A stretch of 64,000 nt of DNA from Isoetes taiwanensis (Eukaryota > Streptophyta > Lycopodiopsida > Isoetales > Isoetaceae), in contig JAJEKV010000023.1 of assembly GCA_021234155.1 (NCBI GenBank), forward strand, positions 10,365,141 to 10,429,140. The letters are read 5' to 3'. The position numbers were made by a program, and so were the translations under genes. The notes under the pieces were generated by a model, which was not told where the DNA came from, made no database searches, and saw nothing but the letters and a program-made list of their open reading frames with translations. This document shows, piece by piece, positions 1 through 11,066 of this stretch. Each line of letters begins with the position of its first letter. Position 1 is the stretch's first letter.

Positions 1-303
1 CTCGACCGTATGCCTCGCGTATTTCCGCCGTATAATTATTTTTCTAATAATAAAATTAAAAAAAAAAGTTAATAGGAAAATTTTAAAATTTCAAAAGTTA
101 ACTGGCCGTTTAAAATTTCTTCTTGTTATTTGTTCTGCCTTGCCTTCAGCACCTTCGACCGCCAGAGCCGCTGCCCGCCATCGCCACCGGACTTGACCTT
201 GCTTCATCGCCCTTGTGTCTTGGGGAACCCTAGCGCCTCCCTTGCCGCCTTCTCCGTCACCAGTGCCTCACTGTCCGCCTTCCTAGACCTTATTGCCACA
301 GCT

Positions 304-957
304 ATGGCGAATACCAAGAGCGCCCCGGACCCTTCTACTTTGAGCATAGTGGAGATTTATGCCATGATCGCCCGGTACATGGCTACAGACCCGGCCTTCA
401 TTGACATACTCCTAGATGAGCTAGTAAACAGGTTTGAGAATAACGATAGGATCCCCTATCCTATCTATCATTTCTCAGAGCCATTCCTGATCCGGCTGAA
501 TCTTCGCCAGCTCTCCTACACCATTGTCGAGCAACCTGACATGGTCATGATGCTCATTAAATTCTATCCTCCCGAACAGGAAGGGCATACCGAGGAGGAG
601 GACATCAGGGCAGAAGCCGATCGTATCAGAGGCTTGGCCAAGGAAGACGACCATCGGGAGATTGAGCGGGCAGATACGGCGGCTAGGGGAAGAGAGTACA
701 GGTACCTCGGGGACGGCTTTGCCGTCATCGATGGCAGGGCAATTGAGGTTCCCCCATACCGTTGGGACGAGGATAACCACAGTTTTATTTGGGGTGAAAT
801 CCCCGATATCGCGATAGATTATCCGGACGCACCATACGTGATCGATATGGGTTTGCGGCCTCGGGGTACCAGCCGAGCTTCTTTGCCGGGCGCAAATTCA
901 ACATTTTGCTCGATTCAGGAAGATCCGAGGAGAGTCCCGAGGAACGGAGAAGCTTGA
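304..957 (+). CDS. Unrecognised 217-residue ORF, probably element-derived
   Basis: An open frame runs upstream to about position 130, but the ATG at 304 gives a protein without the low-complexity leader. The product is acidic, with charged stretches such as EQEGHTEEEDIRAEADR and tyrosine/proline-rich segments near the end. I recognise no domain. An AT-rich stretch (about 30-120) precedes it, resembling the sequence at 1560-1690 that precedes the next ORF, so the two may share a promoter type. High GC at third positions differs from the AT-rich host genes further right and resembles the adjacent gypsy element. It may be an accessory ORF of a mobile element or a degenerate remnant. Confidence 0.3.
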   Translation: MANTKSAPDPSTLSIVEIYAMIARYMATDPAFIDILLDELVNRFENNDRIPYPIYHFSEPFLIRLNLRQLSYTIVEQPDMVMMLIKFYPPEQEGHTEEEDIRAEADRIRGLAKEDDHREIERADTAARGREYRYLGDGFAVIDGRAIEVPPYRWDEDNHSFIWGEIPDIAIDYPDAPYVIDMGLRPRGTSRASLPGANSTFCSIQEDPRRVPRNGEA

Positions 958-1724
958 ACAGGAGGAGAGGGATCGGCAGACGGCCTCGAACCCGGCAGGA
1001 CGGAGGGGCAATCGGGGTGGGTCGGGCCCAACCTCTACGTAACATGTGACCATTAAGCACCGGAGGAAGGGTTTAGCCGAAAAGACCGCAAATCAATACA
1101 AGGAGAAACTAAAGACCGCGCCGGGGCTTTTGGCAAGAATACCAGCCGGTCCGGAGACAAAGCCGGGTGGATAGCTCCCGACCGGTTGGGGCTAAGACGG
1201 TGCCAAAGACCGAAGGGCCGCCGCAAAACCCGCTCCACAAAGGAAACCTCCCATCGGCATCCGACCGGTACGTGGCCTTGCGGAAACCGCAAGTTCCGTG
1301 GTCTACACAAATTTCCGATACGAAGCTACCCTTCCGTGAGGCTGGTAACGAGATCGCGCAGCCAGCTCAAGACCGACCTCCTTTCCGCACCTTTGCAATT
1401 TTGGCACTCCAAGAGGCTGCTGAAGCCTACTTGGTGGCACTTTTCTATGGACGCCAATCTTTGCGCCGATCCACGCCAAGAGGGTAAACCATAATGCCTA
1501 AGGATTTAGCCCTCGCCCGCAGGATTCGGGGGGAGCAACCTTAGCATATTTCATGGGCCCTCGATTGTAAAATATTTTTGGGTATTTAATAAAAACTTTT
1601 TGTTTTGTATTTAAAAACTTATTTATTTTGTGTTAATGCTGACGTCAGCCTAAATAAAAAGGAGTTAAAAGGACTTTTAAAGTTCATTTCAATTGTTTCT
1701 CTTCCTCTCTCCTCCCTTCTAGCC

Positions 1725-2581
1725 ATGGCCGCCATCGACCTTGTCGCCCCGGTACCATGACGGAGAGCAATGGGATCCGCAGGTCCCTTTTCGACCGCTG
1801 CGGCCTTTGCTATGCCAGCCTAGATCTCCTTGCCAACATGCAAAGGCACCCAGATTACGCCCGGATTTTTGATTTCTACAGGAGGAGATGCTCCTCTCGT
1901 GTATTCCTCTTGGGGATCCTCCCCAACAGATCCGAGCGGGAGGTAGTCCGAGAGATGCTCGGGGGAGATACTCATGCATATGATGTCCTGAGGGGAAAGC
2001 TCCGGTGGGGCAAGCACCTGCCCGTGGTGCAGCATCAGGGGCGGCAATACCTTGAGGTTGCCTTCGCCCTAGCCATCCTCATGGACCAATACGCCGAGGA
2101 TGAAACCTTGCTCGTAGAGAAAGGCAAATTGCCCGAAGTCTTCCCGAGGAGGGAAAGACGAACACATAGGCATGGGCTTAATTTCGCCCGATTGGAAGCG
2201 ATTGGCGGAAAGCTGCCACCACGCCGTGAGCAAGCTATAGGCTTGTCGGGGCTAGATGCCCTTCCAGTTATTTATCACCAAGGGCAAGAATATCTTCTCT
2301 TGGATGATATTATCCGGACTTATCACATGGTGGCTGGATTTAGCGCATGGCGTAAAGACCATGTGTTATATGAGCTTGCGTAGTATTGTATGGATGACTT
2401 CATCGACTTCACTTCTATTGAGCTACCTTCGAGGTGGTGCAGCAGCTCCAGCCCGCCAGAGACTATCGAACCCGCCGAGACATTGCTACGGCTTTGGGAC
2501 TTCGTGGATGAGGAGCCAACCTCGGCCCTCACCGGATGCCTTTCACGGCTATGGGACCTCACGTCCCAAATATTAATATAG
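1725..2581 (+). pseudogene. Unrecognised broken ORF (main frame 1757-2383)
   Basis: The main frame at 1757-2383 encodes 208 residues. A better-placed ATG at 1725 lies in another frame that stops at 1758-1760. After the stop at 2383 the reading continues in frame at 2390-2581, with a proline/serine/glutamate-rich tail. This suggests one original gene broken by a frameshift near 1750 and a stop near 2381. The protein has a repeated pattern around VVQHQGRQYLEVAFAL and VIYHQGQEYLLLDD, so it may contain two copies of one small module. No known domain is recognised. A TATA-like AT-rich stretch and pyrimidine-rich leader lie at 1650-1720. Confidence 0.3.
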
Positions 2582-2642
2582 TTGAGGTTCCCTCGGGTTC
2601 GGGGATGACGAGGGAGAGGATTTATATCATAACCCCGCTCAT

Positions 2643-3119
2643 GTGAAGGAGGAGCAACAAGAACTTAAGGAAGAGGAGGTTTCCATGGATTTGGATAAGG
2701 AGGTGGCCACATCGGAGACCCCCCGCAAGGGAAGGTATCGGGCAACCACCTTACCCGTTTCTTTTTTGTCACCTTTCGACAGGGGGCAAGTCCTTTTTAT
2801 AGCCGGGATTTGGGGCGGAGGCTGAAGCTTCGTGGTGGGCCCTCCGTGCTCTCTCCACACCGCCGCCACAAGAAGCTCCCCTATCGACGCGTTTACTTAT
2901 GTACTGCGGCGGGATCTTGCCCCGACGGCCTTGGGTCAGGATATTGCACCCTGGATGAGCATGAAGCTTCTCACGGCAGCCCCATTGGCCGTTGCCTATC
3001 CACCAGAGGTTGCATCTCTTGCGGTTGCCACAGTAGACCCCGGGGTGACTCTGCTGCGACACCGACCGCCTCCACCACCTCCTAGGCCTACGGATGAAGA
3101 GGGAGGACCTAGCTCTTAA
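2643..3119 (+). other. Low-complexity coding-like stretch
   Basis: Two overlapping short frames (2643-2825 and 2832-3119) give acidic, then alanine/proline-rich peptides ending in a PPPPPP-type tract. They may be the exon remains of the preceding broken ORF. No homology is recognised, and an AT-rich, non-coding stretch follows to about 3360. Confidence 0.2.
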
Positions 3120-3385
3120 ATTAATTGTACTACACATTTACGACATTGCGTATGATTGTGGAATTTTGGGTTGGCAAATTCTTTAGCCACTTTATAATAT
3201 GATATATCTTTCTTTCCATTGATTGTAATTACTATCTTTATGAATACAATTGAAAATTATTCCTTCTATCATGTGTTTTGCTGATTATTCGAGTTGGTCT
3301 ATAACAAAATTATCCACCCCTCTATATTCATTCCAATTGTCTTGCAGAAGAAACCCTCTGGGAATATGAGGAGAGGATTACAGAC

Positions 3386-3763
3386 ATGATAAGGAGGGAT
3401 GACCCCGGGCCGTCAGAGCAGGACTATGGCCAGAGGTATGGCGAATATCCCGAATGGGATGAAGGCTATGAGATGGAACCCCCGCCACCAGGAGAACCCT
3501 ATGATGCTGAAAAAGGGTTGGAGATAGTTAACATTCTTAGGGACAGAGCTTTTGAGGACTTGAAGTCGACCTCGCGCCGCACAGGACTATTGGAGTATGA
3601 GCGTGCACGCAGGCTTTCGAGGGCGCCAATGACCACTGTGGGCAACTCTTCTATGCTTTTGCGAAGGCTTTTCAATCTTCTCATTGTTAGCCCAACATGG
3701 GAATACCAACCGGTGATTGTCCAAGCACGGCACGCTTACAAGCTCGTTAGGGGTCAGGCGTGA
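3386..3763 (+). CDS. Unrecognised 125-residue ORF
   Basis: The ORF encodes an acidic, tyrosine/proline-rich N-terminus (for example EYPEWDEGYEMEPPPPGEP) and a basic, arginine-rich C-terminal half. The upstream boundary (cttgcag before 3348) looks like a splice acceptor, so this may be the last exon of the ORF series to its left rather than a separate gene. No recognised domain. An AT-rich 3' region with AATAAA-like sequence (3944-3950) follows. Confidence 0.25.
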   Translation: MIRRDDPGPSEQDYGQRYGEYPEWDEGYEMEPPPPGEPYDAEKGLEIVNILRDRAFEDLKSTSRRTGLLEYERARRLSRAPMTTVGNSSMLLRRLFNLLIVSPTWEYQPVIVQARHAYKLVRGQA

Positions 3764-4458
3764 AAGTGTTCGCTATTCAATTTGCCCTTTTGCGAACCCC
3801 TAGGCCGGACTTTTCGAGTTTCGTTTTTTGTTTCCATGCTGTTTGTGAACTCACTCTATGTTCCAGATGTATCATGTTGTCTTTGTATAATACTCTTGTA
3901 CCGACTCTTAGTGTGAAACTGTAATAGCAAAGTTTTTCCTTTTATAATAAATTCCCTTTGTGTTCTCTCTCTACCCCTTTTGCTCAACATGCTACCATTT
4001 GTAAGAATTTATCTGTTATAAATATGCTTATACCTTTCTCATGCTCGATTTAGGCGGTTGCGTGAACGCCGCTATGGACACCCTCCAACGCCCGGTAGGG
4101 TCGACTCTGAACAGAACCGATGTTAATGAAAAGGCAGCTAGGCTTAATTGCGTGCCTACGTGATTGCATGCCAACCCACCGCAACAAACCCGGGAAGATG
4201 GACCGGAGTTATCTCGCTACCACCGAAGTCCACACACAACTGACCATCTCCCCCCGGAGCTAGTCCTATACCGCACCGAGGAGGCCTCATGCTAAAAGCG
4301 CCACCGGGTTCCTCTAAGGATAGTGTCACTTCCTCACGATCAACCACTTCGGTGTCTTGGGTTCATCGGTATCGGCCGGGTGACCATGCAAAGCGTCGAG
4401 ACAAAGAGTACCGTAAGCGGTTGATCTGACTATAACTAGTATATGGAAGAATAGGAAA

Positions 4459-5260
4459 TTGGCCCAGTTCGATGGAAAATCCAGAGGCGGCTTAAATGCC
4501 GAATCCTGGTTGGATGAGATGAAGGAGTTTGGGAAGTCTTATGGAATGACAGAGAAGGATACAGGAAAGGTTGCCACCACCAACCTTACAAGAGCTGCCC
4601 GTATTTGGTGGAAGGGCTATGCCAGGGCCAAGCATCTGGACAGGAGCAGATGCAACTTCAGGAAGTTCGCCAAGGCGTTCAAGTCGCATTATGTGCCTCG
4701 TGCGCACAAATGCCAGCAGATTCAGACCTTCTATAGGTTGGAGCAGAAGGGTATGTCGCATGGGCTTACACTGATGAGTTTATGCGTTTGAGGCTGTATG
4801 TTCCAGGAATGAATGAAAAGAGAGCCGTAGAGGGTTATATTGAAGGGTTGGCCCCATAAATCAAACGGATGGTTAAAGCCATAGACCCAAAATTAGTTGC
4901 AGAGGCCGAGGCTACGGCATTGAGCCTCAAGGAGGACACACCAAGAAATCAGTATCCGCGTCCTACTCCTTATTCGCAGCCCCGGCCAGCCACACCATAC
5001 AAACCCCGCTCGCCAAGTCCGGGCCCTTCTCAACGTAACTCGTATAGCCGGCCGAAAAGAAAGTTACTTTCAAAGACAAACGGTGACAAACGAGAGCAAT
5101 GTCGGCAAGGAAGTACTTAAACCTCTTACAGCCTATTCCTAAGGAGGCGAGAACAGCTCCACGGGATAAGGCATGTTACGATGTATGCGACCGGGCACTT
5201 TATGCACAACCGCCCTTATGTTACGCAGACGCCCGGTGGCCATGGCCGACCTCGATTGGG
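4459..5260 (+). pseudogene. gypsy gag remnant
   Basis: The frame from 4459 encodes a typical retrotransposon gag segment, with AARIWWKGYARAKHL as the conserved WW region and a following FKSHYVPRAHKCQQIQTFYRL segment. Near 4765 the frame shifts, since the expected continuation (YTDEFMRLRLYVPG) lies in a different frame from 4768 onward. A stop interrupts it near 4858. A basic, proline-rich linker follows (4920-5070). A degenerate CCHC knuckle lies at about 5170-5215: the first Cys pair is in one frame and the GHFMHN part in another. The product would have packaged element RNA; it cannot be made intact from this copy. Confidence 0.7.
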
Positions 5261-6238
5261 GACGAAGCCGGAGACAACCCTACCCGCCGGTTTAACGAGG
5301 CTCCCCGAGTATATTCATGGTGCGCCTCATATTCTTGCAGCTATAGAAACCGGCAATGCCGAAAGTCAGCCTGCTGTCATTTCCACCATAGGTCAAGTAG
5401 ACAGTAAGCCTTTTGTAATTCTTATGGATACGGGAAGTACCCATAATTTTGCTTCCCCTAGAATGGCTCAGGTCTTACAGCTTGAAACATTAAGGTCTCG
5501 ACCAAGGCCTGTCACTCTAGCCAGTGGTAAGGTCGGGCATACTCATGGCCGATGCATCAATCTTAAGATGCAGTTGCCAGGTGCACCAGTGGCTTTGGGT
5601 GCCGAGTTGATGGACATTGGTAAATATGACCTCATTGTTGGTATGGAATTCTTGGCATCCCAAGAAATGCCAACATAGATCATGAGAAGAGGGAAGTTAC
5701 CTTCGACGCAGCCAATGGAGCCCGCGTGACTATTAAAGGTGAACCCTTCAACCCTATCATGCAGTCTATGTCCATTAGACAGTTGGATAAAGCTATACGC
5801 AAGGAAAAGCTCCTCTGCATCATTTCCCTTGCGTCCATAGAGTCAGGTGCTAAACCAAAGCAAGTAATCGATACCTTGCCAGAAGGGATTGCTCGCCTTC
5901 TCCGGGAATTTGGTGACCTTTTCCCAGATGAGATTCAGAAGCTTCCTCCTTTTAGAGGGGTGGAATGTGAAATAGCTTTAGAGCCGGGTACCAAGCCTAC
6001 TAGTAAGGCCCCGTACCGTATGAGTCCTCCCGAATTGGCAGAACTTAAGAAGCAACTTCAAGAGCTACTAAACCTAGGTTTCATCCGACCTAGTGTTTCG
6101 CCTTCTGGCACTCCTATTCTCTTCGTTAAGAAAAAGGACGGCTCGCTGAGGATGTGTATTGATTACCGGCAACTTAACAAGCATACCATCAAGAATCGCT
6201 ATGCTTTGCCTAGGGCAGATGACCTAATGGATCAGTTA
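5181..6238 (+). pseudogene. gypsy pol, protease and N-terminal reverse transcriptase
   Basis: The protease has the active-site triplet within ILMDTGSTHNFAS (about 5425-5460) and the C-terminal IVGMEFL segment. A frameshift at about 5660-5675 separates it from the conserved connector ([13 protein letters not shown]). The frame from 5726 carries the N-terminal RT region, including [20 protein letters not shown] and [18 protein letters not shown]. The frame ends abruptly at 6238, exactly where the TIR of the nested transposon begins. The rest of RT resumes at 16644. Confidence 0.85.
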
Positions 6239-6261
6239 AGCATGATTTCATTAATTGGATA
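6239..6261 (+). repeat. Left terminal inverted repeat of the nested transposon
   Basis: AGCATGATTTCATTAATTGG matches the reverse complement of the right end with a few mismatches and a two-base offset at the outer tip. It is immediately preceded by TTA. Confidence 0.7.
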
Positions 6262-6473
6262 AAATAACGCAATTTTGAGAATTTTGAGCACACCTTATTT
6301 GCTCAAGCACGAATACTTTCACCTAGTACTCGACCCCAACAAACATGAGGTAATTAACATACACATATACATACAAATTTTGTGTTATACTTGTACGTGT
6401 ACATGACACTCGTATAAGCTCAATAATGGCCCTACATCGTACGCCAATAATTCACTTCAATAATTTTACTTCA

Positions 6474-6481
6474 CTATAAAA
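6474..6481 (+). promoter_or_regulatory. TATA box of first 80-residue ORF
   Basis: CTATAAAA lies 44 bases upstream of the ATG at 6518, measured start to start, implying a very short leader. The same motif and spacing recur at 7083. Confidence 0.55.
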
Positions 6482-6517
6482 ACGGCTTCACGAGGGGGTA
6501 GAGGCCATTCATCTTCC

Positions 6518-6760
6518 ATGGCTTCCTCGATGCCTCGTCCAGAGCACATCCGCTCTTTCAAGTGTTACTTGAGCTACAACGATCTGGGCGAATGCGCTAG
6601 AAATAGCGTTAAGCTTGATCCATGGCTCTTATCTAAAGCTGATGGACCTGCTAGTGCTTGCAGGAAGCTCACTCGCGTTAAAGTCCATATTTACTGGCTT
6701 CCTGATCAGGAGATCTATGAGCTGAATGGCATCACGAGCTTTGATGTTGATGACGAGTGA
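6518..6760 (+). CDS. Small 80-residue transposon-borne protein, copy A
   Basis: This uninterrupted ORF starts 37 bases after a TATA box. The product aligns without gaps along its whole length to the ORF at 7127, with 31 of 80 residues identical. Conserved features include KC near residues 15-16, LDP at 33-35, WLP at 60-62, a YE-x2-GIT segment at 67-73 and an acidic C-terminus. Such conservation at protein level despite DNA divergence supports real coding. No known domain is recognised. It lies inside the nested transposon, near its left end, transcribed inward, and may be element cargo or an accessory factor. Confidence 0.55.
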   Translation: MASSMPRPEHIRSFKCYLSYNDLGECARNSVKLDPWLLSKADGPASACRKLTRVKVHIYWLPDQEIYELNGITSFDVDDE

Positions 6761-7082
6761 ATCTGCACCTGCTAATAATGTAATAATGACATGGGTACCT
6801 AATAACTAAGTAAGGATGTAATAGCATTCTGATTAAGGATGTAATATCACGTACCTTAACTGAGTATATTGTAACGATGTGCTATCCCACCTCCACTTAT
6901 TCTGCAAGCTGTCATTGAATTCAATCATAGCTAAATTCGTCAAGCAAACATGTTTTGAAACATACGCATACATATATCCATACGAAAGATGTATTATACT
7001 TGTATTTATACAACGGTCTTATACACGAGCAATAATGGCGCCGAAGTCTACCCCAATAATTCACCTCAATAATTCTACCTCA

Positions 7083-7090
7083 CTATAAAA
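7083..7090 (+). promoter_or_regulatory. TATA box of second 80-residue ORF
   Basis: CTATAAAA lies 609 bases after the equivalent motif at 6474, with the same spacing to its ATG. Upstream sequences of both copies also match, for example the CCAATAATTCAC block. Confidence 0.55.
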
Positions 7091-7126
7091 GCTTCTCACT
7101 TCGGGGCTAAAGTTCATTCCTCTCAC

Positions 7127-7369
7127 ATGGATTATTTGCCTTCATCAATTCACCACATCGAGGCGATCAAGTGCTCAATGAGCCACTCTGATCTTGTTGG
7201 TTGCCTAGACAGGCATCTTCTTCTTGATCCCTACCTGCGAAGAAAAGCTTTGGGCCGAGATTCAAGGTTGCCTGCGTCAATTCGTGTAATGATCCATCTG
7301 ATTTGGCTTCCTGAGCGAATGAGCTATGAGATATCAGGGATCACTACTACAGATCCTGAAGATGAATGA
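7127..7369 (+). CDS. Small 80-residue transposon-borne protein, copy B
   Basis: This is a paralogue of the ORF at 6518, in the same orientation and offset by exactly 609 bases together with its promoter. The same length, LDP, WLP, YE-x2-GIT and acidic-tail features are kept. It is uninterrupted. An old tandem duplication followed by divergence under protein constraint is the simplest explanation. The function is unknown. Confidence 0.55.
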   Translation: MDYLPSSIHHIEAIKCSMSHSDLVGCLDRHLLLDPYLRRKALGRDSRLPASIRVMIHLIWLPERMSYEISGITTTDPEDE

Positions 7370-7507
7370 ATCACCTGTTTAGCATTGTATAGTGTAAGAG
7401 CTCTTGTGTTGAGATGGAAAACGCAGAGCGTAACAAATAATAACTAGTCTATTGTAACTTTCATGTTATGAATGATATAGTAATTATGTAAAAGAGCATT
7501 GCATACC

Positions 7508-9810
7508 TCAAGAGTTCTCATCATCGTCCTTAGCTTCTTTAGCCACTAATTCTTGCAACTGAGCCCGAACACTACTGGGGATCACCACTGACAATGGCCT
7601 GGTCTCTACGGCCCAACCATAGTCTATTGTTTTCAAAGGTTGGTAGCGTGGCGGGTCATTAGGATTGGGTCTCCAATTCTTGCTCCAACAATCCCTATAC
7701 TGCATTGCATATGAGGTTCCCTTTCGCAACAGTTCAAACCAAGAGACAAACACCTCTTCATAATGTGGGAGATTAGGGTCCCTCATCGGGTCCTCTTCGG
7801 CAAAAAGCCATCCATGTCGAGGCGGTTATCATGTGGTCTAATTAGCAAGAGCATTCCCTTCTTGACATCTTGGTAGGGGTCGAATATTTCAACTGGGTTC
7901 TTGGGTCTACCCGAGAAAGGCCCTACGTAATGAGATGCTTCAATGTGCTCATCCACAAACACTCTTTCGGGTTCTTCCAATGCACTTTGCCCGGTCTTTG
8001 GGCCGAAATCTGAATGATGACTCTCTGGGGCTGCACGTCACCAAGCACTCGCAGCAACAAGGTGGACCAAGAGTCAATAACTTCATTCATATATGTGTTG
8101 GACCATGACTTATCGCCAGACTCTAGAAATAGCTGCCCGATTGCATCATGTACTTGGCAATAGAAGCTCTTAATGCACCTATATCTTTCAAGCTCCCATA
8201 TGGTCGCGGGACCTTAGGTGACCCTCTCGGAATCATAGGTAAACCTTGGGCATCCTCCTTCCACATTCTCGATTCCCTTTTAGGGAGCCCTCCCTATGCC
8301 CCGGCCTCATCTTGTAGAACATTAGTGGCCATCCATCCTTCATGCAAAACTTGAAGAGTAGAGGTTCCAAGTGACCACATAAGCGGTCCTTCTTATCGGG
8401 GATAAATCCTTTCACGAATTCCTTCCAATCAGGGAACCTCTGTCACAAGGTAAGGTGAAGGAGCCTTTGAACTACTTTGCACGAAGAGTTGCATAAGCTC
8501 CGGAATAGTCAATGCATCTGATCTTCTCATTAGAGTAGAGTAGTTTCCAAATAGGGCATCTATGTCATCGTGGGTGTGTCCAACCATCATGAATCCCGGT
8601 GCACTTGATCAAATACACCTAACCAAACCAAGTATGACAAGTAAGAGAAAAGATATCTATTCTTATTCCGACCGAAAGCAATTATCTAGCTGCAAGTAAA
8701 GCCTCCTAGGCAACTTGTTTGCTACCATGGGGCCTTTGATAGGAGGCATAAAATCATTTCTACCGCCATTCATCATTTTTGTCCTAAGGTTATCGTGTTT
8801 AAAATTGCTTTTGCTTGCTTTCAGGACGATCATTATCTCTCAAATGGCCCCAATTATCCTCGATTTATTCTCCGGTGTCTTCAAGGTATGATTCAAGGAT
8901 CCCACATGAAAATTAGAATCATCGGCCGGAGGGTCGATGAGAAGTGGCCCAAGGCACCTATACCATGGCCGTGCATGAGAGCACTGTGAAACACCGACCT
9001 TGATCGTTCACCCCTCCATACAGACTTTGCTAGCTTCTCTAGACGAGGGACCATGGTCTTATTCTGATCCATCTTATCATGTATAATGGTTAAAGCGTGC
9101 TCAGGAGATCTATGCGACAAAGCTCTCCAGGACCAGTAAAGGCTCCTGCATGAAATCTGGGCCGTCATATGTGATTTTCTCTCTATTGCAAGTACCCTTC
9201 TTTCGTTTGGATCTCTGGTCTTAGCAAGCTTTTCCTTTATGACAATACAGGTGTTACACTTGGAAAATGCTATCCTCTTAGCTATTGCTACCTCTGAATG
9301 ATTCTCTTTCCAAGCAGACAGAAATGACGAAGGAGAAATATGCTTGCCTGTCATCTCTGTAACGGAAATATCTACTTCTTGGTGTATATCCTTCTTAGTC
9401 AAGACTGAAGGTAGCCTCTTAACATTTTGTCTGTTACCCTCGCTCGTAATTTTCGAGCGGTGTGGCATCGTCTCTGCGTTTTCATCTATGAACATGGATA
9501 GCACAGCATTGCCAGCCAAAGTATGAGACCTTGGCTTCTTAGACCCAGTATTTCCGTGCTCAGCAATTCTGTGGCCGTCATTGAAGAGCTTCTTCCACTT
9601 GTAAAAAGTGGAAATGGGAATGCCATAGGCTTTATGCCATGCTTTCACGCACACTGTTTGTTATTCAACATCGGTTTATGGACTACACCATTTTTGAGCA
9701 AAGATCTAGCATGTTATATGCAAAAGTTGTGCGCTTCCGAGGACTTCATGTTCGATAAAAGGTTCTCATGCAAGCTATCTCACGGGATGTAAAATTTGCA
9801 CAAAGATCGT
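7508..9810 (-). pseudogene. Decayed DUF7869-like DDE transposase of the nested transposon
   Basis: Read on the minus strand from about 9810, the N-terminal part has a conserved NGVVHKPMLNNKQ segment, then a helix-turn-helix-like VCVKAWHKAYGIPISTFYKW (about 9654). A CNTCIVIKEK zinc-binding-type segment follows, then IIHDKMDQNK, which occupies the place of the first catalytic Asp. Further on, in other frames, come LYLQLDNC (about 8700) and GFMMVGHTHDDID (about 8590), the hallmarks I associate with the DUF7869 transposase-like family. Next come an EVPDWKEFVKGFIPDKKD segment and a C-terminal part at 7508-7980 with PVEIFDPYQDVKKGMLLLIRP and a YRDCWSKNW motif. Stops and frameshifts (near 9655, 9715, 9775, 8890 and 7785) mean this copy is unlikely to be functional, although some could be unrecognised introns. 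The family assignment is from memory of motifs. Confidence 0.6.
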
Positions 9811-9839
9811 TTCATGCAAAGACGGTGATGACCTGAAGT

Positions 9840-10704
9840 CTAGAATAGCCTCGGCACTAGTTTTTCTTTCACATTTAGTACATGGCCGGGTGTTACGGGT
9901 CTCCGATTGACCATGCTGTAAGGTCTCTTTTTGGTGATGCCAATTTCGGGTCTAATGGAGTAAGGTTCATTCTCCACATCCTTCTCCTTCACCGCAACCA
10001 CAAGAGTAGAAACTGGAATGTTATCAACGAGCACGAGGGCTATGGGCCATCTCACAAGGTCATGCAGTTGGGGCATTTACGCACGTGCCCGAACTGGCGG
10101 CAAGATAGAGATCTTTTCAGGCATTGGAAAAATGTTCATGATAGTAGCAGCTATCGAGCCTTCCCCTAACTTCACGTCAGACACAACATGGTTTGGATCG
10201 GCAAAAACGATAACACCATAGGCATAAGCCATGTAGCAGCATTCATGCATGAGTGTGCACGCCTTCTCAACTAACTCATCTCTAGAAAGCCCTTGCACAT
10301 GATTCGTCTCATTAGTGGCTAACCCCTCATTTCCCTCGGTCCCGCCGGATCTATCCTTTTTATCTGACCTGGTGGGGTGCAAGCTTCCTCATGTCTATCT
10401 AGTGGAGCAACAATGTCCTTCTTGTACCACAACACAAAAGTCCCCACAGCTTCACCCATTTTTTCTATTTCCAATTCGGGAATTGGTAGCGGTAACTGTC
10501 CATCCAGAACATTCACAATGAAACGACAACCATACCCTCCGGGACAGTCGAATTGTGATGGCGCTCGAAATTGTGGACTCTTCCTTCTGCCACCTTTTTC
10601 CCCAGCAGATACAGCGGAATTACATCAGCCATCCTCCAAACAAGAGGTCGTGAATAGCGCGGCCGCGATCCTAGTGAGCAGAAAGCACTGTGATCATAAA
10701 CCAC
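9840..10704 (-). pseudogene. DUF8039-like duplicated module, minus strand
   Basis: On the minus strand, one module reads approximately from KKVAEGRVHNFERHHNST through LPLPIPELE to GEAVGTFVLWYKKDIV (about 10600-10400). A second runs from ACTLMHECCYMAYAYGVIVF to a RWPIALVLVDN ending (about 10290-10030). Both fit the pattern I know from DUF8039-type domains near plant transposases: a small beta-rich unit with a VAxGxV core, a proline-rich linker and a (G/D)-V-x-W-P/Y segment. The two modules lie in different frames, so the gene is frameshifted or spliced. It may be the N-terminal part of the transposase gene to its left or a separate subunit. Confidence 0.4.
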
Positions 10705-11066
10705 TACAAAAAATATGAACTGAAAAATAAGAAATGGTCACGACTTTCGCCACCGCGATCTTATCGAGCATGGGTAAGAACGCGGTCGCGCTAGTTGCAA
10801 GCATTCACACTAGCTGTTTCAATAAGAACTCGTGCAAATCAAATTTCGAGGCTAGCTAGTGGGTTCAACTCTAAGTTATCGATATCTGGGAGTTCTTTGG
10901 TCAATAGCAAGTGTAGATGGTTGAAGGTATCGCGACCGCGATCTCGTGGAGCACCAAAGTTAAACGATTGACTTACAGAATAAGGCATTACTCCTACCTC
11001 ACAGAATACGGTGTTTAGTGTCATAAAAACAGTGTTTAGTTTCATCCACATAGAGAAAGAAAGCAT

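Noticed and set aside
130-303. N-terminal extension of the first ORF
   Set aside because: The leader is Ser/Pro low complexity; the ATG at 304 is a better start.
8893-9654. 253-residue minus-strand ORF as a complete host gene
   Set aside because: Its motifs continue in other frames on both sides, so it is only the middle of a broken transposase.
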